DNA of 64,000 bases, from contig NZ_QZCG01000014.1 in NCBI RefSeq assembly GCF_003591515.1, forward strand, positions 1 to 64,000. The letters run 5' to 3'. The stretch is from Paracoccus onubensis (GTDB taxonomy: Bacteria; Pseudomonadota; Alphaproteobacteria; Rhodobacterales; Rhodobacteraceae). Positions 42,590-51,194 of this stretch are shown here, in pieces. The notes beneath the pieces were generated by a model that saw only the letters and a list, made by a program, of their open reading frames with translations, ran no database searches and had not been told where the DNA came from. A program made the translations under genes and the position numbers. Each line of letters begins with the position of its first letter. The stretch's first letter is position 1.

Positions 42590-43895
42590 TCCGCCCCCTG
42601 CATCTCGCCCTTCCGCATCCCGCACCGCCGCAATTCGCGAGACGGCCCGCAAGGATGTCACCCGTGCCGAGACCATGCTGACCGATTTCATATCGACGAT
42701 TTTCGACATTCCGGTATCGGGATTGCAGATCAATCTGGATCAATATTCCCTTAATTCCCTGAACGGGTTCTTTGGGTCCGACGGGCAGGAATTCTTCTTC
42801 AAATTCCATCAGGAGGAAGGCGAAGAGGAAATGACCGGCGAATATTACCGCGCGGATATTCTGTCGCGCGCCGGTCTTCCCGTGGATCAGCCGGTTTTCC
42901 TTTCGACGCTGCCGGGTGAACAATTGCTGGTTTACAAACGCCGTTCCGACCCGCGCTTTTCCGACATCCTTTTCGCACTTGATCAATCCGATGACGAAAC
43001 CGCCATCGATCTGGCAGTTCAGGCCGAAAAGGCCCTGAACGACAGGATCCTGAAGGTTGCAAAGGCCACCCTGACCCCGGCCACGCCGGATCAGGCCGCA
43101 GCCGAGCCAATACACCGCCTGTTCCACGAACGCCTGATCGATCCGCGTGACGGCCGATACCCGGGCGGACGTCTTGCCTCTTTCTATATCGGCAAGAAAT
43201 TCTGTTTTCCCGGTCAGGTCGAACTCGGATGGGATCAGATCAGCCGGGCGCGACCGGTGATCAACGGTGTCGCGTATCGCCGAAGCCTGTCCGAAATGTT
43301 CGATCTTGCCCATGAACGCTATGCGCCCCGAAACATGGGCGATGCTGGCGGCATCGTCGCGCATGGCGATGCGCATAACGCGAATATCTGGTACCAGCGC
43401 GGCGATAACGGCCCCGCTCTGGCCTTCTTCGATCCCGCCTTCGCGGGCGACAAGGTTCCCTCGCTGCTGGCCGAGGTGAAATCGACCTTCCACAATATCT
43501 TCGCACATCCGTTCTGGCTGTATAATCCCGAGATGGCCCAAGAACGATACCGGGCCTCGGTACAGTATCGGGACGACATGCTGTGCATCGATACCGATTG
43601 GCAGCCAAGCCGGGTGCGTCTTCGCCTGCTGGATGCCAAGGCCACGCATTTCTGGAAACCTTGGCTCAGGACATTATCCGACAAAGGCATGTTGCCTGAT
43701 GACTGGGAAGACGTGATTCGAATCGGCCTGTTCCTGTCGCCGACGCTTGTCATGAACCTTGTCGCGGGGTCTGACGGCGACCGGCACAATCCCGTGTCAT
43801 CCGCAATCGGTCTGTCCGTCGCCCTTGCGGCAGGCTCGAATCCGGTTTCGGGAAGCGATCTCTTCACCTCGTTTTTTCAAAAAATAAGTCCCTGA
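42579..43895 (+). CDS. Aminoglycoside-phosphotransferase-fold kinase-like protein
   Basis: 438 residues from ATG 42579, overlapping the dehydrogenase gene. The segment GGIVAHGDAHNANIWY is the catalytic loop of APH-type small-molecule kinases (HGDxHxxN), followed by ALAFFDPAFAG, which stands at the place of the metal-binding DxD/DFG element but has only one Asp. GQEFFFKFHQEEGEEEM may hold the ATP-binding Lys. I do not know a characterised close relative. Kinase activity on the operon's substrate or a sugar-like intermediate is a reasonable inference; a non-kinase role is possible. Confidence 0.65.
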   Translation: MPIDPPPASRPSASRTAAIRETARKDVTRAETMLTDFISTIFDIPVSGLQINLDQYSLNSLNGFFGSDGQEFFFKFHQEEGEEEMTGEYYRADILSRAGLPVDQPVFLSTLPGEQLLVYKRRSDPRFSDILFALDQSDDETAIDLAVQAEKALNDRILKVAKATLTPATPDQAAAEPIHRLFHERLIDPRDGRYPGGRLASFYIGKKFCFPGQVELGWDQISRARPVINGVAYRRSLSEMFDLAHERYAPRNMGDAGGIVAHGDAHNANIWYQRGDNGPALAFFDPAFAGDKVPSLLAEVKSTFHNIFAHPFWLYNPEMAQERYRASVQYRDDMLCIDTDWQPSRVRLRLLDAKATHFWKPWLRTLSDKGMLPDDWEDVIRIGLFLSPTLVMNLVAGSDGDRHNPVSSAIGLSVALAAGSNPVSGSDLFTSFFQKISP

Positions 43896-43973
43896 TATAT
43901 AAAACTTTCAAAGATACCCATCCGGCGGCTTCCGGCCGCGGGACCGAAGGGAGAAACTTCATTTGATTGACTA

Positions 43974-43989
43974 GTATGGAAGTATGGAA
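43974..43989. promoter_or_regulatory. Tandem 8-base direct repeat upstream of the GntR gene
   Basis: GTATGGAA occurs twice in direct succession 24 bases before the GntR start. It is a possible autoregulatory site or part of a promoter; the symmetric form usual for GntR sites is not evident. Confidence 0.35.
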
Positions 43990-44012
43990 TAAGGGAAACG
44001 AGGGAGCATATC

Positions 44013-44693
44013 ATGGACCAGATCCGCATCAATGTTTCGGGAAATTCGACAGCGCAGCAGGTTTACAACTGGCTGCACGGGCTGATTTTGCGAGGCGTTC
44101 TGGAGCCGGGGGCACGTCTCAGCGAAACCGAGATCGCCCAGCAGGCGGGCGTCAGCCGACAGCCCGTGCGCGAGGCATTCATCCGCCTGACCGCAACCGG
44201 GCTGGCCGAAGTCCGACCGCAGCGCGGCACCTTCATCGGACGGATCTCGGTCAAGGCAGTGTTATCCGCCCGCCTGATCCGCGAAGCTGTGGAAAGCGAC
44301 CTGATCCGCATGCTTTCGGCAAATGCTGGCACGGACGTGCTGAACCGGCTGGAACAGCAACTTGTTGCGCAGCGCAAAGCAAGCAAGGCGCAGGATGTCG
44401 AGACATTCATCACTCTGGACGACCAGTTCCACCACGATCTTGCGGTAGCCGCCGGACATGGCGATGTCTGGGATGTGCTGGAAGGTCTGAAATCGCAGAT
44501 GAACCGGCTGCGCCATATCACGGCGCGAGTCTTTGACCATCAGAAACTGATCGAACAGCACGAGGCTATTGTCGAAAGCCTGCATCGTGGTGATGGCGAG
44601 GCCGCCGAACAGGCCATGCGAAGCCATCTGCGCGAGGTATTGAACGACCTGCCCGCGATCACGAAAGCCAAACCCGAATTCTTTACGGACTGA
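44013..44693 (+). CDS. GntR-family regulator (FadR/FCD subfamily)
   Basis: 226 residues. The winged helix (about 14-75) has LILRGVLEPGARLSETEIAQQAGVSRQPVREAFIRL, a typical GntR start, and the helical FCD domain includes Asp/His metal ligands (DDQFHHDLAVAAGH). It binds DNA as a dimer and responds to a carboxylate or sugar acid. It precedes the TRAP/idonate/mannonate genes and is their likely regulator; it is separated from the upstream kinase-like gene by 117 bases. Confidence 0.9.
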   Translation: MDQIRINVSGNSTAQQVYNWLHGLILRGVLEPGARLSETEIAQQAGVSRQPVREAFIRLTATGLAEVRPQRGTFIGRISVKAVLSARLIREAVESDLIRMLSANAGTDVLNRLEQQLVAQRKASKAQDVETFITLDDQFHHDLAVAAGHGDVWDVLEGLKSQMNRLRHITARVFDHQKLIEQHEAIVESLHRGDGEAAEQAMRSHLREVLNDLPAITKAKPEFFTD

Positions 44694-44711
44694 CTATCAG
44701 GAGGAGCAATC

Positions 44712-45698
44712 ATGAAACTGAATCGTCGTCATTTTACTGCATTGGCCGGTGCCAGCCTGCTGGCCACCCCGGCAATCCGCGCCGCGTATGGTGCCGAAGT
44801 CACGCTGAAACTGGGCCATCTGGCGAATGAGCAGAACAGCTGGCACAAGGCATCGCTGAAATTCGGGGAAGAACTCGCGAAACTGACCGATGGCCGGATC
44901 GAGGTACAGGTTTTCCCGAATGAATCACTTGGCAAGGAGATCGACCTGATCAACGGCATGCAGCTTGGCACCGCCGATATGACGATCACTGGCGAAAGCC
45001 TTCAGAACTGGTCGCCGATGGCCGCGCTGCTGGCGATTCCCTACGCCTATGACTCGCTGGAATATATGGATGAGGTCGCCTCGGGCGATATCGGAACGCA
45101 GATCCGCGAAGATATTCTGGCCAAAGCCCAGATCCGCCCGATCGCCTATTTCGCGCGCGGTCCGCGCAACCTGACCTCGAATCGTGAAATCGTGACACCT
45201 GACGATCTGGACGGGTTGAAGCTGCGGGTGCCGAATGTACCCCTGTTCGTCAAGACATGGGAGGCGCTTGGCGCCCGGCCCACGCCGATGGCCTTCGGCG
45301 AGGTGTTCACCTCGCTGCAGAACGGCACGCTCGACGCACAGGAGAACCCGCTTGCACTGATCGAGTCGGCGAATATCAACGAGGTGCAGAAATTCGTCAA
45401 CAAGACGGAACATGTCCGTTCATGGATTTATCTGACCATCTCCGAGATGACATGGGGCCGGCTATCCGCCGAGGATCAAGAGGCCGTGACACAGGCCGCC
45501 GAAACCGCGCAGACCCTTGAGCGCGAATTGTTCCTTGAGGATGAAGAGCGTCTGGCCGCCAGCCTGCAGGAGAAAGGCATGACATTCATCGACAGCGACA
45601 AGGCCGCCTTTGCCGCCAAGTCGAAGGATGCGGTGCTTGCCAATGTCGGAGAAGAGATCAAACCGATGGTGGAAGAGTTTTTCGCCGTTCAGGGCTGA
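44712..45698 (+). CDS. TRAP transporter substrate-binding protein (DctP type)
   Basis: 328 residues with an N-terminal export signal (KLNRRHFTALAGASLLATPAIRAA, Tat-like). The family segment GKEIDLINGMQLGTADMTI and RVPNVPLFVKTWEALGARPTPMAFGEVFTSLQNGTLDAQENPL contain the conserved Arg that binds carboxylates. The Shine-Dalgarno AGGAGGAG is unusually strong and complementary to CUCCUCC loops. With the two membrane genes that follow it takes up an organic acid, here probably a hexuronate or aldonate. Confidence 0.93.
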   Translation: MKLNRRHFTALAGASLLATPAIRAAYGAEVTLKLGHLANEQNSWHKASLKFGEELAKLTDGRIEVQVFPNESLGKEIDLINGMQLGTADMTITGESLQNWSPMAALLAIPYAYDSLEYMDEVASGDIGTQIREDILAKAQIRPIAYFARGPRNLTSNREIVTPDDLDGLKLRVPNVPLFVKTWEALGARPTPMAFGEVFTSLQNGTLDAQENPLALIESANINEVQKFVNKTEHVRSWIYLTISEMTWGRLSAEDQEAVTQAAETAQTLERELFLEDEERLAASLQEKGMTFIDSDKAAFAAKSKDAVLANVGEEIKPMVEEFFAVQG

Positions 45699-45720
45699 TT
45701 TGCGAAGCCGGGGGTCTGCC

Positions 45721-45788
45721 GCTGCCGGCTGGTTCCTGAACCGGCAGCCCGGCCGCCGGCGGCCCCGGAGGATATTTGAATGAAGAAG
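45721..45788 (+). repeat. Dispersed hairpin/'ATATTTGAA' repeat, copy 1
   Basis: Hairpin GCTGCCGG/CCGGCAGC (45721-45748), a 14-base palindrome GGCCGCCGGCGGCC (45751-45764), then CCCCGGAGGATATTTGAATGAAGAAG. This is a diverged member of a family also seen near 48.7, 50.1, 54.2 and 62.4 kb. It lies between the TRAP binding protein and its small membrane subunit. Confidence 0.7.
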
Positions 45789-45834
45789 ATGCAGGCCGGA
45801 TCAGGTGCCGCACCATGATCGCAGAAGGTGACAC

Positions 45835-46335
45835 ATGAACAGGTTAAGCCAACATATACGAACGCTTTTGCGGGTCGGAACAGGGATTTCCTTTCTGGTC
45901 CTGATCATCGCAGTCGCCATTCAGGTGACCGCGCGCAATTTCGGCACATCGCCGGTCTGGACCGAGGAACTGGCGCGATACGCCCTGCTGTATCTCGCCG
46001 GTTTCGGAACCGGGCTTGCGCTGCTGACGGGCGATCTGGTCAATGTCGATCTGGTCAGTGAAAGCCTTCCGGGGCGGTTTCCGTGGTTGCTGCGCTTCAT
46101 ATCGGCATTGCTGGTTCTGCCCTTCTGCCTGCTGCTTGTTCTTCCAGCCTGGAAATTCACGAGTATCGGCGCGATGCAGACCTCGCCCGCCATGGGGCTT
46201 CCGATGAATTACGTGCATGGCAGCATATTGCTGCTGCTGGTCGTGCTGGCTTTCGCAGCTCTGGCCCGGTGCATCGAGATGCTGACCGGCGCAAGCGACG
46301 GCCGACCTGAAAATCTGTCTGGAGAAATCGAATGA
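45835..46335 (+). CDS. TRAP transporter small membrane subunit (DctQ type)
   Basis: 166 residues with four hydrophobic segments and the ARNFGTSPVWTEELARYALLYLAGFGTGLAL pattern typical of DctQ. AAGG lies upstream of the ATG. Its stop overlaps the start of the large subunit by four bases. Confidence 0.92.
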   Translation: MNRLSQHIRTLLRVGTGISFLVLIIAVAIQVTARNFGTSPVWTEELARYALLYLAGFGTGLALLTGDLVNVDLVSESLPGRFPWLLRFISALLVLPFCLLLVLPAWKFTSIGAMQTSPAMGLPMNYVHGSILLLLVVLAFAALARCIEMLTGASDGRPENLSGEIE

Positions 46336-47606
46336 GCCTGGCGATTCTTGGCCTTGTGTTTGTCCTGGGTCTGCTGATCGGGATACCGGTGGCGGTGACG
46401 CTGGGGCTGTCTTCGATGGCCTATCTGCTGGTGAACGGCATGCCTCTGGTGGTCATCCCACAGAAAATGTTCGCGGGCATGGACAGCTTTGTCCTGCTGT
46501 GCATTCCCGGCTTCATCCTTGCGGGAAATCTGATGAATGGCGGCGGGATTACCGGGCGGATCATCCGCTTCGCGCAGGCCATGGTCGGCTGGATCCGGGG
46601 CGGGCTGGCGCAAACCAATGTCGCCTCGTCGATGCTGTTCGGGGGAATTTCGGGCACGGCGGTCGCCGATGCCGCCTCGATCGGGGGGATGATGATCCCC
46701 GGCATGAAAAGGGCCGGCTATCCGGGCGATTTCTCGGCTGCGGTCACGGCAGCCTCCAGCACGGTGGGTCCGATCATTCCGCCCTCGGTGCCGATGATCA
46801 TCGTCGGTTCACTATCCGGGATCTCGGTCGGGAAGATGTTCATCGCGGGGGCGATACCCGGTTTGCTGCTGGGTGGCGCGATGATGGTAACGACATGGAT
46901 CATCGCTGTGCGCCGCGATTTCCCCCGGCAGGCATGGCAAGGCTGGCGCGAACTTTGGCTGGCCTTTCTGGGGGCATTCTGGGCCCTGGCGATGACTGCA
47001 CTGATCGTCGGCGGGATGCTGTCGGGTTATGTCACCCCGACCGAGACCGCCATCGTCGCCTCGCTTTACGCGGTAGTTGTGGGAATGTTCATTTACCGCG
47101 AGCTGCCGCTGCGCAAGATCCCCGGCATCCTGATCGACAGCGCCGTCGGATCGGCGGGCATCCTTGCCCTTGTCGGCACCGCCAATGTCTTCGGCTGGAT
47201 TCTGGTCAGCGAACAGATCCCGCAGATGATCGCCGGGGCGGTCCTGTCGGTCACCGACAACAAGCTCCTCGTGATCCTGCTGATCAATATCGTGCTGCTG
47301 CTCGTCGGCATGTTCATGGAGACGATCGCCGCATTGATCATCCTTTTCGTGCCGTTGCTGACTCTGGCGACAGGAGTCGGGGTCGATCCGCTGCATTTCG
47401 CGGTCTTTATGGTGCTGAACCTGATGATCGGGCTGACCACGCCCCCGGTCGGAGTCTGCCTGTTCATCTGCGCCAATATCGCCCGGCTTCCGCTTGCCCC
47501 TGTCATCCGGGCACTGCTACCTTATCTGGCGACGAATATCGTCGTGCTGCTGCTGGTTTCCTATATCCCGGCGATCAGCACCTGGCTGCCCTCACTGATG
47601 GACTGA
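46332..47606 (+). CDS. TRAP transporter large permease subunit (DctM type)
   Basis: 424 residues, about twelve hydrophobic segments. GISGTAVADAASIGGMMIPGMKRAGY and AASSTVGPIIPPSVPMII are the DctM signature blocks. It uses an ion gradient and the DctP protein to import substrate. The dehydrogenase gene starts seven bases later. Confidence 0.95.
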   Translation: MSLAILGLVFVLGLLIGIPVAVTLGLSSMAYLLVNGMPLVVIPQKMFAGMDSFVLLCIPGFILAGNLMNGGGITGRIIRFAQAMVGWIRGGLAQTNVASSMLFGGISGTAVADAASIGGMMIPGMKRAGYPGDFSAAVTAASSTVGPIIPPSVPMIIVGSLSGISVGKMFIAGAIPGLLLGGAMMVTTWIIAVRRDFPRQAWQGWRELWLAFLGAFWALAMTALIVGGMLSGYVTPTETAIVASLYAVVVGMFIYRELPLRKIPGILIDSAVGSAGILALVGTANVFGWILVSEQIPQMIAGAVLSVTDNKLLVILLINIVLLLVGMFMETIAALIILFVPLLTLATGVGVDPLHFAVFMVLNLMIGLTTPPVGVCLFICANIARLPLAPVIRALLPYLATNIVVLLLVSYIPAISTWLPSLMD

Positions 47607-47612
47607 AGCAAT

Positions 47613-48653
47613 ATGACCGACTACGCCTGCCGCCTTCATGCGGCGCATGATCTGCGCGTCGAACAGGCTCCGGAAATCGCGCCGTCCGAGGGAGCGGCGA
47701 TCATCCGCGTCGCGCGCGGCGGGATCTGCGGATCGGATCTGCATTATTATCACCATGGCGGATTTGGCGCCGTGCGTGTGCGCGAACCGATCATTCTGGG
47801 GCATGAGGCCGCAGGGGTGGTCGAATCCGCGCCCGAAGGCTCGGGCCTTAAGCCCGGGCAGTTGGTGGCGCTGTCGCCTTCGCGCCCCTGTGGGACATGC
47901 GCGTTCTGCCGGGCGGGCCAGGAGCGGCATTGCCTGGAGATGCGCTTCAGCGGTTCAGCCATGCGGCTGCCGCATGAGAACGGGCTGTTCCGTAGCCGGC
48001 TCGCCCATCCCGCAACGCAATGCGTGCCCCTGCCTGAAAACATCACCGCCGAGGCGGCGGCAGGGGCCGAACCGCTGGCCGTCTGCCTTCATGCCTTATC
48101 CGTCGCGCCTTCGCTTGAGGGGCGGCGGGTCCTGATCACCGGCGCGGGACCGATCGGCGCGATCTGCACCGCCCTTGCCCGGCTGCGCGGCGCGGCAGAG
48201 ATCATCGTGACCGACGTGCAGGATTTCACGCTGCGTATCGCGGAAAAGCTGGGCGCGGACCGGGTGGTCAATGTCGCCGAGACACCTGACGGGTTGCAGG
48301 ATTACGGCACCGGCAAGGGCCGGATCGATGTGGTTCTGGAATGTTCGGCCAATCAGCATGCCATTGCGCAGGCCGTCGCCCTGCTGCGACCACAGGGCAC
48401 GATGGTGCAGATCGGCGTGGGCGGGGATACACCCCTTCCGCTGAACCTGATCGTCAGCAAGGAGTTGCGTCTTGTCGGAACGCATCGCTTCGACAGGGAA
48501 TTCGCCGATGCCGTGCGCATGATCGGCGCGGGCGAGATCGACCTGTCGCCGATCGTGACGCAGGTGCTGCCCGCGCGCGAGGCGGTGCGGGCCTTTGATC
48601 TTGCCGGGGACCGCATGCAGGCGGTCAAGGTGCAACTCGATTTCGAAGGTTAA
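47613..48653 (+). CDS. idnD: L-idonate 5-dehydrogenase-type zinc dehydrogenase
   Basis: 346 residues of the medium-chain zinc family. The catalytic site has CGSDLHYYHHGGFG and GHEAAGVV; the structural zinc site is CGTCAFCRAGQERHC; the Rossmann segment is LITGAGPIGAICTALARL. The GSAMRLPHENGLFR segment is typical of idonate 5-dehydrogenase. In context (TRAP uptake, mannonate dehydratase) it likely oxidises an aldonate to a keto-aldonate. Exact substrate remains inferred. Confidence 0.82.
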   Translation: MTDYACRLHAAHDLRVEQAPEIAPSEGAAIIRVARGGICGSDLHYYHHGGFGAVRVREPIILGHEAAGVVESAPEGSGLKPGQLVALSPSRPCGTCAFCRAGQERHCLEMRFSGSAMRLPHENGLFRSRLAHPATQCVPLPENITAEAAAGAEPLAVCLHALSVAPSLEGRRVLITGAGPIGAICTALARLRGAAEIIVTDVQDFTLRIAEKLGADRVVNVAETPDGLQDYGTGKGRIDVVLECSANQHAIAQAVALLRPQGTMVQIGVGGDTPLPLNLIVSKELRLVGTHRFDREFADAVRMIGAGEIDLSPIVTQVLPAREAVRAFDLAGDRMQAVKVQLDFEG

Positions 48654-48655
48654 GG

Positions 48656-48708
48656 CCGGGGGCTTTGCGCCCCCGGACCCCCTGCAAGGTATTTCAACAA
48701 AGAAGAAG
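48656..48708 (+). repeat. Dispersed hairpin/'AGGTATTTC' repeat, copy 2
   Basis: Hairpin CCGGGGGC/GCCCCCGG with TTTGC loop, then GACCCCCTGCAAGGTATTTC and AACAAAGAAGAAG. It lies between idnD and uxuA, immediately after the idnD stop. Confidence 0.85.
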
Positions 48709-48751
48709 GGCGGCCTGCGGTAGGGTCGCTCAGTCCGCTCAGGAGAACGAG

Positions 48752-49966
48752 ATGAGGCATACATGGCGATGGTTTGGTCCGAATGATCTGGTTTCGGTCG
48801 ATGACATGATGCAGGCCGGGGTGCGGGGCGTGGTAACCGCGCTGCATCACGTTCCGACCGGCGCGATCTGGACACCCGAAGAGATCGCGCTGCGGCAGGA
48901 ACAGATCTCGGTCATGAAGGGCGGTGCGGCTTCCGGCCTGAAATGGGAGGTGGTCGAAAGCCTTCCGGTCAGCGAGTCGATCAAGACGCAAAGCGGCGAC
49001 TGGCGGGCGCATATATCCAGCTGGATCGCCTCGATGCGGAACCTGCGGGATGCGGGGATCGAGGTGATCTGCTATAATTTCATGCCGGTGCTGGACTGGA
49101 CCCGCACCGATCTTGCCTGGCGGCGGCCGAATGGCGCGACCTGCATGCGCTTCGATTTCATTGATTTCGCCGCATTCGACATTCACATCCTTCAGCGAAA
49201 AGGCGCGGAACAGGATTTTCCCGCAGAGATCCGCGCAGAGGCCGCGCGCCGTTTCGCGGAAATGAGCGAGGCGCGGCGCGCGCAGTTGGCCGATAATGTG
49301 GTCTGCGGTCTGCCCGGCGCGGCAGAGCATTTTTCCTTGCAGGATGTGCGGGACCTTCTGGAAAGCTATGCGCCGGTCACGGATAAGGTCCTGCGCCGGA
49401 ATTTTAACGATTTTCTGGAACAGGTGGCGCCGGTCGCACAGGATATCGGCGTCCGGCTGTGCTGTCATCCCGACGATCCGCCATTCGGGCTTCTGGGCCT
49501 GCCCCGCGTCATGTCGACAGAGGCGGATTATGCCGAGCGCATGGCGGCGGTCGATCTGTCCGCGAACGGGATCACGCTTTGCGCGGGCTCGCTTGGCGCG
49601 CGCCCCGATAACGATCTGGTCGGGATGATGGAGCGGTTCGGCGCACGGGTTCATTTCGCGCATCTGCGCAATGTCCGGCGGGACAGCGACGCGATCCGCG
49701 GCTCGTTCTTCGAGGATGAACATCTTGGCGGGCAGACGGATATGGTGGCGCTGGTCGCCTCGATCCTGCGCGAGGAAGAGCGGCGGCGGAAAGCGGGACG
49801 CGAGGATGTCCTGATCCCGATCAGGCCGGATCACGGACAGGATATCCTTGACGATCTGGGGCGAGGAGGTCAGCCGGGTTATCCCGCGATCGGGCGTCTC
49901 AAGGGGCTGGCAGAGCTTCGCGGGGTCGAAATGGCCCTGAGCCATGCCGCCATCCGGCAGGGCTAG
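48752..49966 (+). CDS. uxuA: Mannonate dehydratase
   Basis: ATG 48752 is preceded by AGGAG at six bases; 404 residues, usual for UxuA. It begins MRHTWRWFGPNDLVS and shows WEVVESLPVSESIK, ICYNFMPVLDWTRTDL, LCCHPDDPP, GITLCAGSLGARPDND, HLRNV and IPIRPDHGQD, the family's metal-binding Cys/His/Asp pattern. It dehydrates D-mannonate to 2-keto-3-deoxygluconate. With idnD, TRAP and GntR it forms a hexuronate/aldonate module; the later kdgK and kdgA steps are not in the window. Confidence 0.94.
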   Translation: MRHTWRWFGPNDLVSVDDMMQAGVRGVVTALHHVPTGAIWTPEEIALRQEQISVMKGGAASGLKWEVVESLPVSESIKTQSGDWRAHISSWIASMRNLRDAGIEVICYNFMPVLDWTRTDLAWRRPNGATCMRFDFIDFAAFDIHILQRKGAEQDFPAEIRAEAARRFAEMSEARRAQLADNVVCGLPGAAEHFSLQDVRDLLESYAPVTDKVLRRNFNDFLEQVAPVAQDIGVRLCCHPDDPPFGLLGLPRVMSTEADYAERMAAVDLSANGITLCAGSLGARPDNDLVGMMERFGARVHFAHLRNVRRDSDAIRGSFFEDEHLGGQTDMVALVASILREEERRRKAGREDVLIPIRPDHGQDILDDLGRGGQPGYPAIGRLKGLAELRGVEMALSHAAIRQG

Positions 49967-49995
49967 AGCAGCATCCAGTTAATCAGGTTCAGGCG

Positions 49996-50103
49996 CGAGT
50001 TGCGTCTCGCGATCGCCGGGGGCACTGCCCCGTCGCCGGCTGGTCTCTCGGACCAGTGGCGCGACCTGCCGGCGACCCCAGAGGTATTTGCGCAAAGAAG
50101 AAA
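49996..50103 (+). repeat. Dispersed hairpin/'AGGTATTTG' repeat, copy 3 (long form)
   Basis: Two GC hairpin areas (GGGGGCACTGCCCC and GCCGGCTGGTCTC...GACC) are followed by GGCGACCCCAGAGGTATTTG and CGCAAAGAAGAA. It fills the 181-base gap between uxuA and the convergent AsnC gene; no other element is evident there. Confidence 0.8.
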
Positions 50104-50147
50104 TGGGCCGGGGTAACTTCGATCACGCGCAAACTGCTCTAGATATC

Positions 50148-50615
50148 TCAGCCAAGCGTGCCCAGCGGACCGGGCAGCCGTTCCTCCGACAACATGACAT
50201 TTGCCTCGACCTGCCCGACCCCGGGCAGGGTCATGATGCGGCGGCGCAGAATACGCTCGAAATCGCTGATGTCCCGGGCGATGATCCGCAGGCGATAATC
50301 GAACTGCCCCAGCACATGCTGGACCGTCTGCACCTCGGGGATGGCGGTGACGGCGCGTTCGAATTCATCCAGCGAGGTGCGCCCCTTGGCAGCAAGGCGC
50401 ACGCCCAGAAAAACCGTCACGCCAAAGCCCAGCGCGGCGTTGTCCACCACCACGCGCCGCCCGCCGAGAATACCCGATTCGCGCAGTTTGCGGATCCGCC
50501 GCCATGCCGCCGATTGCCCGATACCGACACTGCGTCCGATCTCGGCCGCGCTGCGGGTCGCGTCTGCCGCAAGAATGCGCAGGATCGCCAGATCGGTCTG
50601 GTCCAGCCCGCTCAT
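50148..50615 (-). CDS. Lrp/AsnC-family regulator (downstream of the pair)
   Basis: 155 residues from ATG 50615, which overlaps the stop of the upstream AsnC gene as ATGA. The helix-turn-helix is at about 5-50 (LDQTDLAILRILAADATRSAAEIGRSVGIGQSAAWRRIRKL), and the RAM ligand-binding domain follows (VQTVQHVLGQFDYRLRIIARD). It likely binds an amino acid. It may form hetero-oligomers with its neighbour. Confidence 0.9.
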   Translation of the reverse strand: MSGLDQTDLAILRILAADATRSAAEIGRSVGIGQSAAWRRIRKLRESGILGGRRVVVDNAALGFGVTVFLGVRLAAKGRTSLDEFERAVTAIPEVQTVQHVLGQFDYRLRIIARDISDFERILRRRIMTLPGVGQVEANVMLSEERLPGPLGTLG

Positions 50616-51067
50616 AGCGCCAGTTCCGCGCTGTCCTTGATGGTCGAGACCAGCATCAGGGCATCGCTGTCGGAAACATGCGGCAGGGTCAGGATCCGGG
50701 CGCGGTAGATCTGCTGCCAATGGGCCATATCGCGGGCGATCACCGACAGGCGGAGATCGACGCTGCCCAGGAATGTCTGGATTTCGGTGACTTCCGGTAC
50801 CTCGCGCGCGGCGGCGATGAATTCATCGAAGGCCCGGGGATCGGTCTTGTCCAGGGTGAAGCGCAGGCTGACCTCGACCTCCCAGCCGAGGGCGCGCCAA
50901 TCGACACGGTTCTGAATCGCCGGGATCACGCCCGCCTCGCGCATCCGCTCAAGCCGCCGCCACAGGCTTGCTGTGGTCACGCCCGCCCGCCGGGCCAGAA
51001 CGGCATTCGATGCATCCGGATCGGCAAGCAGATGTCGCAATATGCGCCGATCACTCATATCAGGCAT
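50612..51067 (-). CDS. Lrp/AsnC-family regulator (upstream of the pair)
   Basis: 151 residues from ATG 51067 (a TTG at 51079 is possible). The helix-turn-helix is DPDASNAVLARRAGVTTASLWRRLERM, the RAM domain VPEVTEIQTFLGSVDLRLSVIARDMAHW. It is divergent from ilvC with a short AT-rich intergenic region, suggesting that one or both regulators control branched-chain amino acid synthesis. Confidence 0.9.
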   Translation of the reverse strand: MPDMSDRRILRHLLADPDASNAVLARRAGVTTASLWRRLERMREAGVIPAIQNRVDWRALGWEVEVSLRFTLDKTDPRAFDEFIAAAREVPEVTEIQTFLGSVDLRLSVIARDMAHWQQIYRARILTLPHVSDSDALMLVSTIKDSAELAL

Positions 51068-51194
51068 GAATTTTTCCAATAACTCACCTGCAGGGCATGA
51101 AAATTATCTCAAAATGACATAATCCGAGAAAAATGAACATCCCTTCCGACGCTCTGGATCTATAACCCGATCATCAGACAGGAAAGGACCAGAT
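51068..51194. promoter_or_regulatory. AT-rich divergent promoter region of asnC pair and ilvC
   Basis: Repeated A/T-rich tracts (GAAAATTATCTCAAAATGACATAATC and GAAAAATGAAC) contrast with the GC-rich surroundings. Lrp-family proteins bind such bent AT-rich DNA. Specific boxes cannot be fixed. Confidence 0.4.
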
